A stretch of DNA of 64,000 nucleotides from an uncultured Lysobacteraceae bacterium (GCA_936911875.1 CAKZGB010000011.1:1-64000); one strand, 5' to 3'. Counted from the stretch's first letter, positions 33,657 through 43,210 are shown. The notes: generated by a model from the sequence alone, not told the origin. Translations and numbers: made by a program.

Positions 33657-35210
33657 TCAGGCCTGCGGACCCTCGTGGAACTTAGGTTCCGGTGGCATCG
33701 CCGGAGTGATCGGTTCCAGCATGTGCGCATTGGCAGGATTCATGTGGCTCTTGCGATAACCGTAGGCAAAGTAGAACACCAGGCCGATCAGGGCCCAGAC
33801 CACGAAGACCATCAAGGTCTTGCCTGACAGGTTCGCGAACAGCAGCAGACAGCCGGCGACAGCCAACGGACCGACCAGCCAAATCAGCGGCGCGCGGAAC
33901 GTGCGCTTGCGACCCGGATCCTTGACTCGCAGCACCATCACACCGACCGAAACCGCGATGAAGGCGAACAGCGTGCCGGCATTCGAGATATCGGCCAGGA
34001 TGCCGACCGGGAACATCGCAGCAAACAGCGACACAAACAGACCGGTGATGATTGTGATGACGTGCGGAGTGTGGAACTTCGGATGGACGCGGGAGAACGC
34101 CTCAGGCAGCAGGCCATCGCGCGACATCGTGAAGAAGATACGGGTCTGACCGTAGATCATCATCAGAATGACCGAAGGCAGGGCCAGCGATGCGGCCATA
34201 CCAATGGCACCGGCCAACCACGGGAACTTCAGTTCACGAATCACGTGAGCCAGCGGCTCCTTGGAGCAGACCAGATCGTTGACATGCGCGGGCGATTCAC
34301 AGGCAGCAGCCAGCGCTTGGCTGCCGGTAGCGAGCGCGTTGCCGGCAGAATCCATCACCGGTTGTGCACCGATGGCACCCACGGCGCCGTAGCTGACCAG
34401 CAGATAGAACACCGTACAGACCAGCAGCGAACCGATCAGACCGATCGGAATGTTGCGGTTCGGGTTCTTGGTTTCTTCGGCCGCGGTAGAGACCGCGTCA
34501 AAGCCCACATAAGCAAAGAAGATCGAAGCGGCGGCACCCAGCACACCGATACCACCCATCGGCGAGCCCCAGCCGGTCGGCGTGAAGTCTTCGAAGTTGA
34601 CTTTGTTGACGGCAGGCAGGGCAACCACAATGAAGGCAATCAGGGCGACGACCTTGATGCACACCATTACGGCATTGACCTTGGCTGACTTGGAGGTGCC
34701 GAGGACGAGCAGGCAAGTTACGACCAGTGCGACCAGGAAGGCGAGCAGGTTGAAGCCACCGCCATCGTATGGTCCCGTCTGCAGGAACTGCGGCAATCCC
34801 ATGCCCGCGCTCTTGAGCAAGCCGTTGACGTAGCCGGACCAGCCGACCGAGACCGCACCTGCGGCCACCGCGTATTCAAGGACAAGTGCCCAGCCGACCA
34901 CCCAGGCAATGGTTTCACCCATGACGCCGTAGGAGTAGGTGTAGGCCGAACCCGAGACCGGGATCATCGACGCCAGCTCTGAATAGCACAACGCCGCCAG
35001 GGCGCAAACCACGGCGGCGATCACAAAGGCGAACATCATGCCCGGTCCGGCTTTTTGGCCGGCCTCGGCAGTCAGAACAAAAATACCGGTACCGATGATG
35101 GCCCCGATTCCGAGCATCGTGAGCTGGAAGGCACCAAGTTGTCGTTTTAAGGATTTCTTTTCGGCAGTGGCCAGAATCTGGTCGAGCGGTTTGACGCGCT
35201 GAAAGAGCAT
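33657..35210 (-). CDS. APC-family amino acid permease
   Basis: A 517-aa inner-membrane protein with about 12-13 hydrophobic helices. LTMLGIGAIIGTGIFVLTAEAGQKAGPG is the APC substrate-binding signature in TM1, and PVSGSAYTYSYGVMGE and FAYVGFDAVSTAAEET are typical of the cationic amino acid transporter (CAT/YfnA-like) branch. The ATG follows GGAGACGA. Its substrate is not predictable from sequence. It is transcribed alone, upstream of the mtn operon. Confidence 0.9.
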   Translation of the reverse strand: MLFQRVKPLDQILATAEKKSLKRQLGAFQLTMLGIGAIIGTGIFVLTAEAGQKAGPGMMFAFVIAAVVCALAALCYSELASMIPVSGSAYTYSYGVMGETIAWVVGWALVLEYAVAAGAVSVGWSGYVNGLLKSAGMGLPQFLQTGPYDGGGFNLLAFLVALVVTCLLVLGTSKSAKVNAVMVCIKVVALIAFIVVALPAVNKVNFEDFTPTGWGSPMGGIGVLGAAASIFFAYVGFDAVSTAAEETKNPNRNIPIGLIGSLLVCTVFYLLVSYGAVGAIGAQPVMDSAGNALATGSQALAAACESPAHVNDLVCSKEPLAHVIRELKFPWLAGAIGMAASLALPSVILMMIYGQTRIFFTMSRDGLLPEAFSRVHPKFHTPHVITIITGLFVSLFAAMFPVGILADISNAGTLFAFIAVSVGVMVLRVKDPGRKRTFRAPLIWLVGPLAVAGCLLLFANLSGKTLMVFVVWALIGLVFYFAYGYRKSHMNPANAHMLEPITPAMPPEPKFHEGPQA

Positions 35211-35328
35211 GTACTCGTCTCCGAGTCTAAAATGGAAGGGTGCCGGTCAGGAACCGACGTGTAGCAATAGCCTGTTCCTGACCTTATCTTTAACCACTCG
35301 TAAATACAAGCGCCGCGCCGCCACCTCC

Positions 35329-35907
35329 ATGATCCATACGCAATCGCACGTCTCCGAGACGCTCCCCCTGGCCGCCGCGCTGAACGCCTTCGCCGAATCT
35401 TTTCCGCAACAGCGTGAGGTGGTCGAAGAATTCACGGACTTGCTGCAAGATCCGCTCAACCCGTTTGTGCGTGAGCGCCTGGCGGGCCATTTCACCGCCT
35501 CGTGCTGGCTAGTGGAGCCCAAAGGTGAACGCGTGCTGCTGACCCATCACCGCAAGCTCGATCGCTGGCTGCAGCTGGGAGGTCATGCCGACGGCGAGTT
35601 CGATCTGGCCCTGGCGGCACTGAAAGAGGCCGAAGAGGAATCGGGCCTCACCGACTTGCAGGTCCTGCCCGGCATCTTCGATGTCGATCGGCACACCATT
35701 CCCGGGCGTGGCGCTGAACCCGAGCACGATCATTTCGATGTGCGTTACGTCATTGTGGCGAAGGGCTCGCTGACGCCGACCGTATCCGAGGAATCCCTCG
35801 ACTTGGCCTGGTGCGACATCGCCGAGTTGGCTGCGGACGTCAACGCCGATGCGTCGATGCAGCGGATGGCGCAGCGGTGGCTTGGCCTTCGTGATCGTTG
35901 GATGTAA
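35329..35907 (+). CDS. NUDIX hydrolase
   Basis: A 192-aa protein from ATG 35329; the frame is open upstream to 35209, but that part overlaps the divergent permease start. The NUDIX box GGHADGEF...KEAEEESGL spans about residues 84-106, with one extra residue against the usual spacing and Lys in place of Arg. An N-terminal helical extension of about 50 residues precedes it. The nucleotide substrate is unknown. It ends at a strong terminator. Confidence 0.88.
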   Translation: MIHTQSHVSETLPLAAALNAFAESFPQQREVVEEFTDLLQDPLNPFVRERLAGHFTASCWLVEPKGERVLLTHHRKLDRWLQLGGHADGEFDLALAALKEAEEESGLTDLQVLPGIFDVDRHTIPGRGAEPEHDHFDVRYVIVAKGSLTPTVSEESLDLAWCDIAELAADVNADASMQRMAQRWLGLRDRWM

Positions 35908-35908
35908 A

Positions 35909-35934
35909 AAAAGCACTGCGATTGCAGTGCTTTT
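35909..35934. terminator. Bidirectional terminator, NUDIX gene / yeiP
   Basis: An 11-bp perfect stem, AAAAGCACTGC (35909-35919) with GCAGTGCTTTT (35924-35934), has loop GATT. It lies between convergent genes. Confidence 0.92.
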
Positions 35935-35957
35935 AAAGGGTGCAGAACGGGTAGGGC

Positions 35958-36524
35958 TCAGTCGGCGCGGCCGGCAAACTCACCCGTAGTGGTGTTGATA
36001 ATGATGCGCTCGCCGCTGGCGATGTATTCCGGCACCATGATTTCCATGCCGTTGCTCAAGGTTGCGGGCTTGGGACGCTTAGTGGCCGTTCCGCCTTTGA
36101 GTTCCGGCGGCGTCTCCGTCACTTCGACGGTGATGTTCTGCGGCACCTGCACGCCGACCGGTTGGTCATCGATGATCTGCACGTAATAGCCTTGCAGATC
36201 GGGCAGCACGTACGGCGCATTGTCACCGACGGATTCGGGCTTCAGGCTGTAGGACGTATAGTCCTCGTCATCCAGGAACACAAACTCATCGCCGTCCATA
36301 TAAGAGAAGGTGGCCAGTCGGCGTTGCAGTTCGACTTCGCGCAGTTCTTCCTCGGCCTTGAGCGACAGATCCGCTTTGGTACCACCGGGTACCGAGTACA
36401 TCGTGAAGCGGTAGGTCACGTTACCGCCGCGGCCTTGCGGCGAGCTGCGTTCGATATCGCGGATCTGATAGGCCTGGCCGTTGTGTTCAACAACCGTGCC
36501 TTTCTTCATGTCGTAGGCTTTCAT
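35958..36524 (-). CDS. yeiP: Elongation factor P-like protein YeiP
   Basis: A 188-aa EF-P paralogue with all three domains. The tip loop reads SSPQGRGGN with Arg32 near the place of the EF-P lysine, the YeiP form, so EpmB/EpmA modification is not expected. It lies 20 bp after the SDR gene and may share transcripts with the liu operon. The role of YeiP (EfpL) is in relieving stalling at proline-containing motifs. Confidence 0.94.
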   Translation of the reverse strand: MKAYDMKKGTVVEHNGQAYQIRDIERSSPQGRGGNVTYRFTMYSVPGGTKADLSLKAEEELREVELQRRLATFSYMDGDEFVFLDDEDYTSYSLKPESVGDNAPYVLPDLQGYYVQIIDDQPVGVQVPQNITVEVTETPPELKGGTATKRPKPATLSNGMEIMVPEYIASGERIIINTTTGEFAGRAD

Positions 36525-36544
36525 TGCAGAGTGTTCCGTTGGGT

Positions 36545-37315
36545 TTATTTAGCAGTGAGACGAGTGGCGCCATCGAGACGAATGGTTTCGCCGTTGAGAT
36601 AAGTGTTGGTCAGGATGGTGCCGACCAGTGCGGCAAAATCTTCGGGTTTGCCCAGACGCGAGGGGAAGGGGATCGTGGCGGCCAACGATTCCTGCACTTG
36701 CGGCGGCATGCTGTCGACCATCGGGGTCCAGAACACGCCCGGTGCAATGGTCATGACGCGAATGCCAAAACGCGACAGCTCACGTGCCATCGGCAAGGTC
36801 ATGCCGACCACGCCACCTTTCGAGGCGGAATAGGCGGCTTGGCCGATCTGGCCTTCGTAGGCAGCGACCGAAGCAGTATTGATAATGACGCCGCGTTCGC
36901 CATCGGTGCCGGTCTCATTGGTTTGCATCAGTGCGGCGCCGGCTTTGGCGACATTGAAGCTGCCAACCAGATTGACCATGACGGTGTTGCGGAAATTGGC
37001 CAAAGGCATGGCACCTTCTTTGCCCAGCACGCGACCTGCACCGAGAATGCCGGCGCAGTTCATGACCACGTTCAAGCCGCCGAGAAATTCGTTGGCTTGC
37101 GCTACGTTGGCGACGACGGATTCTTCGTCGGTGACGTCGGTGGACCAGAAGCGGGCATTGCCTTCGCCCAGTTCGGCCACGGCGCTTGCGCCCTTGTCGG
37201 CATTGACATCAAACAGTGCGACCTTGCCGCCGTTGGCAACCAGATATTGCGCGACCGCGAGACCCAGTCCGCTGACGCCGCCGGTGATGATGGCCCGTGC
37301 GTTGGATAGTTGCAT
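36545..37315 (-). CDS. SDR dehydrogenase, 3-hydroxyacyl-CoA dehydrogenase type 2-like
   Basis: A 256-aa SDR with TGGVSGLG (11-18), NCAG near 86, Ser149 and Tyr162-x3-Lys166. The sequence pattern FDVNADKG and INTASVAAYEGQIGQAAYSASKGG, then FGIRVMTIAPGVFWTPM, matches the HSD17B10 / 2-methyl-3-hydroxybutyryl-CoA dehydrogenase group. An oxidation step in isoleucine or fatty acyl-CoA breakdown fits its place 18 bp after the HMG-CoA lyase gene. Confidence 0.86.
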   Translation of the reverse strand: MQLSNARAIITGGVSGLGLAVAQYLVANGGKVALFDVNADKGASAVAELGEGNARFWSTDVTDEESVVANVAQANEFLGGLNVVMNCAGILGAGRVLGKEGAMPLANFRNTVMVNLVGSFNVAKAGAALMQTNETGTDGERGVIINTASVAAYEGQIGQAAYSASKGGVVGMTLPMARELSRFGIRVMTIAPGVFWTPMVDSMPPQVQESLAATIPFPSRLGKPEDFAALVGTILTNTYLNGETIRLDGATRLTAK

Positions 37316-37333
37316 TGAGAGAACTCCGAGAGA

Positions 37334-38242
37334 TTAAGTGTTGGAATGTTTTTTGACGTAGAGGGCGCGACCGGCACGGCTCTGCGAGGCGCGGCCTAAG
37401 CGCTCGGATAGCCAATGGCCGACTTCGGTCACCGCATCGAGATCGACGCCGGTACGAAGGCCCTGTCCGTGCAGGAAATAGATCACGTCTTCGGTGGCGA
37501 CGTTGCCGGTAGCACCCTTGGCATAAGGACAGCCGCCGGTACCGGCCACCGACGAATCGATGACGCGAGCGCCTTCTTCAAGGCAGGCCAGGATATTGGC
37601 GAGCGCCTGACCGTAAGTGTCGTGGAAGTGCAGGGCGAGTTGATCGACCGGCACTTCCTGTGCAACTGCACGCAGCATTTCGCGTGCCTTAGAAGGCGTG
37701 CCGACGCCAATGGTGTCGCCCAGAGAAATCTCGTAGCAACCCAGCTCATGCAAGGCCTTCGCGACGCGAACCACTTCGCTGACGGCGACGTCGCCTTGAA
37801 TGGGGCAACCCAGCACGGTCGAAACATAACCGCGCACTTTGACGTTGTCGGCACGTGCAGCTTCGAGGATAGGGGCCATGCGCTCAAAGGTCTGCGCAAT
37901 GCTGGCGTTGGTGTTCTTGAGCGAAAAACCTTCGGAAGCTGCGGTGAAAACAGCAACCTCACGCGCACCTGAGGCGATGGCGCGTTCGTAGCCTTGCATG
38001 TTGGGCGTAAGGACCGGATAGTCGACGCCCGGTTTGCGTTGAATGCCGGTCAGCACTTCGGAGGCGTCGGCCATTTGCGGCACCCACTTGGGGCTCACAA
38101 ACGCGGTGACTTCGATCGAAGGCAATCCCGTTTCCGAGAGGCGATTGATCAGCTCGATTTTGTCGGCGGTGGTGACGGGTGCAGATTCGTTCTGCAAACC
38201 GTCACGCGCAGACATCTCGACAATGCGGACGTAATCACTCAT
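37334..38242 (-). CDS. liuE: Hydroxymethylglutaryl-CoA lyase
   Basis: A 302-aa protein of standard length. VRIVEMSARDGLQNE, TAFVSPKWVPQMADA, HFHDTYGQALANI and GTGGCPYAKGATGNVATED (with the active-site Cys) are the family signature. It splits HMG-CoA to acetoacetate and acetyl-CoA, the last step of leucine degradation. Its start overlaps the end of liuD by 4 nt. Confidence 0.96.
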   Translation of the reverse strand: MSDYVRIVEMSARDGLQNESAPVTTADKIELINRLSETGLPSIEVTAFVSPKWVPQMADASEVLTGIQRKPGVDYPVLTPNMQGYERAIASGAREVAVFTAASEGFSLKNTNASIAQTFERMAPILEAARADNVKVRGYVSTVLGCPIQGDVAVSEVVRVAKALHELGCYEISLGDTIGVGTPSKAREMLRAVAQEVPVDQLALHFHDTYGQALANILACLEEGARVIDSSVAGTGGCPYAKGATGNVATEDVIYFLHGQGLRTGVDLDAVTEVGHWLSERLGRASQSRAGRALYVKKHSNT

Positions 38243-40233
38243 GCGGCATCTCCTGTTTGCAGACTGACCAGCACGGTATCGGCTTCGACAAACTGACCGG
38301 CCTCTGCATGGATCGAAGCGATCACGCCATCGCGTGGCGATTTCAGACTCAGTTCCATCTTCATGGCCTCAATCACCATGACTTCGGTGCCGGCAGTCAC
38401 CTGATCGCCTTCCTTGACCGAGCAGACTACCACGCGGCCGGGCATCGGCGCCGTGATGCGATCGCCCGCAGAACCGGCGGCATCGCTATCGGTTTCCCAG
38501 CGTGACAGCGGCTGCAGCGCGAAGCGCGCATCGCCATCGTGCAGAACCAACTGCGGTGAGGAGGCGACGATGCGGTACTGATGGCGACGGCCATCCGCCA
38601 CCCAGCTGATGCTATTGGCATCGGTGCGAACGTTGCTGACTTCGATCGGTCCGTCGTCGAGATCCACCGTGGCAGCGCCGGACGTGCCCGCAACTTTGAA
38701 CGTTACGGGTGCCTTGCCGTGCGGATCCTGGAACAGTCCGAGTCGCACAGCAGGAGCGGCCGAACGCCAACCGTCACCGGCATCCCACGGCGACTTCACC
38801 GAAGCCGTGGGTGCCACAGCAGAACCGAATGCCGACCACAACGCGGCCGCGGTACGAACCGGAGTCGGTGCACCGGACGCTTCAGGCAGCACTTCGGCTA
38901 AATGCCGATCGAGATACGAGGTATCAATGGTGGCGTTAACCACCGACGGATGGCGCACGAGTCGTTCAAGGAATTCGATGTTCGACTTGGGTCCGATGAT
39001 TTCGCATTGGGCCAGTGCCTCACGCAGGCGCTGCAGCGCAGCGGGGCGATCGGTATCCCAAACGATGAGCTTGGCAATCATCGGGTCGTAGTAAATCGTG
39101 ACTCGATCGCCTTGCACCACACCACTGTCGATGCGGACATGGCGACTCGGCGCCGGCAGTTGCAACACTTTCAATGTGCCGGACGAAGGCAGAAAGTTCG
39201 CGGCCGGATCTTCGGCGTACAGACGCACTTCGATCGCGTGACCGTTTTGCTGTGCAGGAATCGCGGGCAGGGGCTCACCGTCGGCGACGCGGAGCTGCCA
39301 TTCGACCAGGTCTTCACCCAACACCATTTCGGTGACCGGGTGTTCAACCTGAAGGCGCGTGTTGATTTCCATGAAATAGAAACCGCCATCGGCACCGACA
39401 ATAAATTCAACCGTACCGGCGTTGACGTAGTCGATGGCCTCACCGGCCATCACCGCCGCTTCGCCCATGGCCTGACGCAAAGCGGGTGTCAGGAACGGCG
39501 AGGGGGACTCTTCGAGCACTTTCTGATAACGACGCTGCGCGCTGCATTCGCGTTCGAACAGATGCACGACCTTGCCATGCGTGTCGCCGAAAATCTGGAT
39601 CTCGATATGGCGCGGGGATTCAATAAAACGTTCCAGCAGCACACGATCACGACCGAAGGCGTTGAGGGCTTCGCGCTTGCAGCTTTCTAAAGCCGAGGCA
39701 AACTCATCGGCCGCGCGAACAATGCGCATGCCTTTTCCGCCACCACCATGGGCCGCCTTGATCATCAGCGGATAACCGATGGCATCGGCCTGCGTCTGCA
39801 GAAAATCCGGATCCTGATTGGCGCCCGTATAACCCGGCACCACCGGCACGCCGGCGGCCTGCATCAGATCCTTAGCGCCGGCCTTGGACCCCATCTTGCG
39901 CATGGATTCGGCACGTGGACCGATAAAGATCAGACCCGCCTGCTGCACGGCATCGGCAAAGTCTGCATTTTCCGAGAGAAAGCCGTAACCGGGGTGAATG
40001 GCTTGCGCGCCGCTGCGCAACGCCACATCCAGAATGACATCGCCACGCAGATACGATTCGGACGGTGCATCGCCGCCGATCGGATAGGCTTCATCGGCTT
40101 GCAGTACGTGCTGGGCCATCGCATCGGAGGTGGAATACACCGCAACGGTACGAATACCGAGACGCTTAGCGGTACGAATAATGCGGCAGGCGATTTCGCC
40201 GCGATTGGCGATCAGAATCTTGCTCAACATCAA
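38239..40233 (-). CDS. liuD: Methylcrotonyl-CoA carboxylase biotinylated (alpha) subunit
   Basis: A 664-aa acyl-CoA carboxylase. An N-terminal biotin carboxylase domain runs to about 450 (KILIANRGEIACRI, AHGGGGKGMRIV, MEINTRLQVEHPVTEM). A linker domain follows, then a biotinyl domain with the motif EAMKME and Lys625 as attachment site. The neighbours (HMG-CoA lyase, enoyl-CoA hydratase) point to 3-methylcrotonyl-CoA as substrate. The beta subunit gene (liuB) and isovaleryl-CoA dehydrogenase (liuA) are not in the window, but the operon may begin elsewhere. Confidence 0.94.
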   Translation of the reverse strand: MMLSKILIANRGEIACRIIRTAKRLGIRTVAVYSTSDAMAQHVLQADEAYPIGGDAPSESYLRGDVILDVALRSGAQAIHPGYGFLSENADFADAVQQAGLIFIGPRAESMRKMGSKAGAKDLMQAAGVPVVPGYTGANQDPDFLQTQADAIGYPLMIKAAHGGGGKGMRIVRAADEFASALESCKREALNAFGRDRVLLERFIESPRHIEIQIFGDTHGKVVHLFERECSAQRRYQKVLEESPSPFLTPALRQAMGEAAVMAGEAIDYVNAGTVEFIVGADGGFYFMEINTRLQVEHPVTEMVLGEDLVEWQLRVADGEPLPAIPAQQNGHAIEVRLYAEDPAANFLPSSGTLKVLQLPAPSRHVRIDSGVVQGDRVTIYYDPMIAKLIVWDTDRPAALQRLREALAQCEIIGPKSNIEFLERLVRHPSVVNATIDTSYLDRHLAEVLPEASGAPTPVRTAAALWSAFGSAVAPTASVKSPWDAGDGWRSAAPAVRLGLFQDPHGKAPVTFKVAGTSGAATVDLDDGPIEVSNVRTDANSISWVADGRRHQYRIVASSPQLVLHDGDARFALQPLSRWETDSDAAGSAGDRITAPMPGRVVVCSVKEGDQVTAGTEVMVIEAMKMELSLKSPRDGVIASIHAEAGQFVEADTVLVSLQTGDAA

Positions 40234-41012
40234 AAGGACATCCAGGTCGGTTTGCGTTTTTCAAGGAAGGCCGTCAAGCCCTCCTGACCTTCAGGGGAGA
40301 CACGCAACGCGGCGATGCGTGCAGCAGTTGTTGCATCTTGCGCGGCGGCATCTTCAGCGGCGAGCACATCGCGAATCAGTTGTTTAGCGGTGCCACTGGC
40401 CACCGGGCCTGCAGACAATAAGGTCTTGACCAGTACATCGACCGTTGCGTCCAGCTCTTCGGGTGCGACGACGTCGTGCAGTAATCCCATCTGCAAGGCC
40501 TTGCCGGCATCAAAGCGTTCGGCCGTTGCAAAGTAACGACGCGCCTGACGTGCACCGATCGCTTCAATCACATAAGGCGAAATCACGGCGGGCAGCAGGC
40601 CAAGTTTGGCTTCGCTCAGGGCAAACAACGCGGTCGACGCGCCGATGGCCATATCGCAACATGCAATCAGTCCGACGCCACCACCGAATGCAGGGCCTTG
40701 CACTTTGGCAATCGTCGGTTTGGGCAATTCGTTGAGCGTCCGCATCAGCAACGCAAGACGTTGGGCATCCGCCAGGTTGGTTTGCTCATCCGCACCGATC
40801 AGGCTGCGCATCCAATTCAAATCCGCACCTGCCGAAAACGAGGGACCCTCACTTTCCAGCACCACGACGCGTTCCGGTCCCTGAGCCGCTTCCAGCAGTG
40901 CAGCGGTCAGTTCCGCAATCAATGCATCATCGAAGGCATTGTGGACGGCCGGTCGGTTCATGCGCAGGCGCAAAACGCCATTGCCGGATTCAATTAGAAG
41001 GGCTTGGGTCAT
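40230..41012 (-). CDS. liuC: Enoyl-CoA hydratase family, probable methylglutaconyl-CoA hydratase
   Basis: A protein of about 260 aa from ATG 41012; ATG 41024 is also possible. It is a crotonase with the oxyanion segment SFSAGADLNWM, PTIAKVQGPAFGGGVGLIACCD, and GLLPAVISPYV. The sequence AKLGLLPAVISPYV is typical of methylglutaconyl-CoA hydratase, which hydrates the liuD product. It overlaps liuD by 4 nt. It is the first gene of liuC-liuD-liuE-SDR here and lies divergent from feoA. Confidence 0.9.
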   Translation of the reverse strand: MTQALLIESGNGVLRLRMNRPAVHNAFDDALIAELTAALLEAAQGPERVVVLESEGPSFSAGADLNWMRSLIGADEQTNLADAQRLALLMRTLNELPKPTIAKVQGPAFGGGVGLIACCDMAIGASTALFALSEAKLGLLPAVISPYVIEAIGARQARRYFATAERFDAGKALQMGLLHDVVAPEELDATVDVLVKTLLSAGPVASGTAKQLIRDVLAAEDAAAQDATTAARIAALRVSPEGQEGLTAFLEKRKPTWMSF

Positions 41013-41068
41013 CGGCAAACGCATCCGGGCAGGTCAAACGCCCATTCTAACAAGCCTCTGCAGAGATT

Positions 41069-41090
41069 AATGATACTATTGAGATTCATT
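41069..41090 (+). promoter_or_regulatory. Candidate Fur box / feo promoter
   Basis: AATGATACTAT followed by TGAGATTCATT is an imperfect inverted repeat (AATGA...TTCATT) rich in the GATAAT-like hexamers of Fur sites. It overlaps the only -10-like box (GATACT, 41072-41077) and is 21 bp upstream of the feoA start. It is a visual match, not scored. Confidence 0.5.
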
Positions 41091-41111
41091 CCCATTTGCA
41101 GAATCGCAACC

Positions 41112-41351
41112 GTGAGACCGCTGCACGAACTGGCCAAGGGCGTCTTCGCCAAAGTCCGCCACGTCGAAGACCGACGCGAGGGTGATCCGATTTCCCGGCG
41201 CCTGCGTGAGCTCGGTTTTGTCGAAGGCCGGGCAGTGGTGATCCGCGCATGGGGCCCGTTTGGCATGGATCCGCTGATGGTACAGATCGGCGACAGTCGT
41301 TTTGCCTTGCGTCGTAGCGAAGCGGCGCGGGTGCTGGTGGATCGCGAATGA
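41112..41351 (+). CDS. feoA: Ferrous iron transport protein A
   Basis: A 79-aa SH3-like protein from GTG 41112, chosen for normal family length; the frame is open to 41004 but that part overlaps the liuC start and the Fur-box candidate. ISRRLRELGFVEGRAVVIRAWGPFGMDPLMVQIG, with RLRELGF and a Gly-rich turn, is typical. It is thought to stimulate FeoB. It overlaps feoB by 4 nt. Confidence 0.9.
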   Translation: MRPLHELAKGVFAKVRHVEDRREGDPISRRLRELGFVEGRAVVIRAWGPFGMDPLMVQIGDSRFALRRSEAARVLVDRE

Positions 41352-43210
41352 GCGAACTCTGCGTTGCGCTGGTCGGGATGCCCAATTGCGGCAAGACGGC
41401 TCTATTTAATCGTCTGACCGGCAGTCGCCAGAAAGTGGCCAACTACGCCGGCGTCACGGTCGAGCGCAAAGAAGGTCAACTGACCACGCCGCAAGGTCAG
41501 CGGATCCGTTTGCTGGATTTGCCGGGCACTTATTCGCTGGTGCCGGCCTCACTCGATGAAGCCGTGACGCGCGATGTGTTGCGCGGTTTCTATCCCGGTG
41601 AGCCGCGACCGGATCTGGTGCTGTGCGTGGTCGATAGCACCAACTTGCAGATGCACTTGCGATTAGTGGCCGAAGTGTTGGCGCAAGGCTTGCCGACGAT
41701 TCTGGTGCTCAATATGCACGATGCGGCCACCAAGGCCGGTATTCAAATCGACACCGAGGGTTTGTCGGCGGCGTTGGGGATTCCGGTGGTCACGTCGATT
41801 GCGGTCCGCAATGATGGCGTGCAGCAGGTACTCACGCAATTGGATGCGCCGTTGCCAACGGCCGCAGACACGCGTGGTGATACGCCGGCGCAAGGTGCCG
41901 ATATTGAGTCGGCTACAGATCTTGCTGCGAACTGGTTCGAGCGGTTCGTGCGCATGCCTTCGCAACGGGAACGGTTTGATGATCGTCTCGATGCGTGGTT
42001 GCTGCATCCGATCATTGGCCTAGTCACGCTGATGGTGCTGATGTTCTTTATGTTCCAGGCGGTGTATGCCTGGGCCACGCCGATGATGGATGGCATTGAG
42101 TCGCTGTTCGGATCCATCGGTGAATTTGTCGGAGCGCACTTGTCTGAGGGTCCGCTGCGCAGTCTGATTGTCGATGGCATCATCGCCGGTGCCGGTGGCG
42201 TGCTGGTGTTCCTGCCGCAGATTCTGATTCTGTTCGCTTTTATTCTGGTGCTCGAGGAATCGGGTTATCTGCCGCGCGCTGCGTTCTTGCTGGATCGGTT
42301 GATGGGCGCTGCCGGTTTGTCGGGGCGTTCGTTTATTCCGCTGCTGTCGAGTTTTGCCTGTGCGGTGCCGGGCATCATGGCGACGCGGAGTATTCCCGAT
42401 CCGCGCGATCGCTTCGCCACCATTCTGGTCGCACCACTGATGACGTGTTCGGCACGATTGCCGGTGTATACCTTGCTGATCGGCGCGTTCATTCCCAAGC
42501 GCACTGTTTGGGGGCCGATCAATCAGCAGGGGCTGGTGCTATTCGGACTGTATTTTGCCGGCATTATCAGCGCGCTGATCGTGTCGTGGTTCCTTAAAAA
42601 ATGGCGGCGTGATCGGGCCGAGCATGCGCTGATTCTCGAACTGCCCGCATACCGTTGGCCCAATCTGCGCGACTTGGCCATCGGTCTGTGGGAACGCGCC
42701 ATGATCTTTATCAAGCGCGTGGGCGGCATCATTCTGGCCATGACGGTGCTGTTGTGGTTCCTGCTGACGTTCCCTGCAGCTCCTGTCGGCGCCACGCAAC
42801 CTGCGATTGATTACAGCTTTGCCGGTCAGTTGGGTCATTGGTTGCAGCACGTGTTTGCGCCGCTCGGATTCAACTGGCAAATTGCAATCGCGCTGATTCC
42901 GGGCTTGGCCGCGCGCGAGGTGATGGTGTCCTCGCTCGGTACGATCTATTCGCTGGCCGGTGCCGATGACGATTCCACCATTCGTTTGCTGACGCCGATC
43001 ATTAGCGAGCAGTGGAGCCTGGCGACGGCATTGTCGTTGCTGGTGTGGTTTATCTACGCGCCGCAGTGCATCTCGACGCTGGCCACCATCAAGCGTGAGA
43101 CGCATTCGTGGCGCAAGATGTTCGCCGCCACGATTTATCTGTTTGCATTGGCGTACGGCGCCTCGTTGCTGACGTTCCAGGTGGCGAAGGCGTTAGGCTG
43201 GAACACATGA
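41348..43210 (+). CDS. feoB: Ferrous iron transporter FeoB
   Basis: A 620-aa protein. An N-terminal G-protein domain has G1 GMPNCGKT (10-17), G3 DLPGTYS and G4 NMHD. It is followed by a spacer domain and about 8-10 transmembrane helices, including the conserved gates SFACAVPGIMATRSIP and LIPGLAAREVMVSSLGTIY. It is shorter than E. coli FeoB (773 aa), as in many xanthomonads. It imports Fe(II) across the inner membrane. It is co-translated with feoA and the Cys-rich protein. Confidence 0.97.
   Translation: MSELCVALVGMPNCGKTALFNRLTGSRQKVANYAGVTVERKEGQLTTPQGQRIRLLDLPGTYSLVPASLDEAVTRDVLRGFYPGEPRPDLVLCVVDSTNLQMHLRLVAEVLAQGLPTILVLNMHDAATKAGIQIDTEGLSAALGIPVVTSIAVRNDGVQQVLTQLDAPLPTAADTRGDTPAQGADIESATDLAANWFERFVRMPSQRERFDDRLDAWLLHPIIGLVTLMVLMFFMFQAVYAWATPMMDGIESLFGSIGEFVGAHLSEGPLRSLIVDGIIAGAGGVLVFLPQILILFAFILVLEESGYLPRAAFLLDRLMGAAGLSGRSFIPLLSSFACAVPGIMATRSIPDPRDRFATILVAPLMTCSARLPVYTLLIGAFIPKRTVWGPINQQGLVLFGLYFAGIISALIVSWFLKKWRRDRAEHALILELPAYRWPNLRDLAIGLWERAMIFIKRVGGIILAMTVLLWFLLTFPAAPVGATQPAIDYSFAGQLGHWLQHVFAPLGFNWQIAIALIPGLAAREVMVSSLGTIYSLAGADDDSTIRLLTPIISEQWSLATALSLLVWFIYAPQCISTLATIKRETHSWRKMFAATIYLFALAYGASLLTFQVAKALGWNT

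Noticed and set aside
36545..41012. A complete liu operon
   Set aside because: liuA (isovaleryl-CoA dehydrogenase) and liuB (carboxylase beta subunit) are not within the window; only liuC, liuD, liuE and an SDR are.
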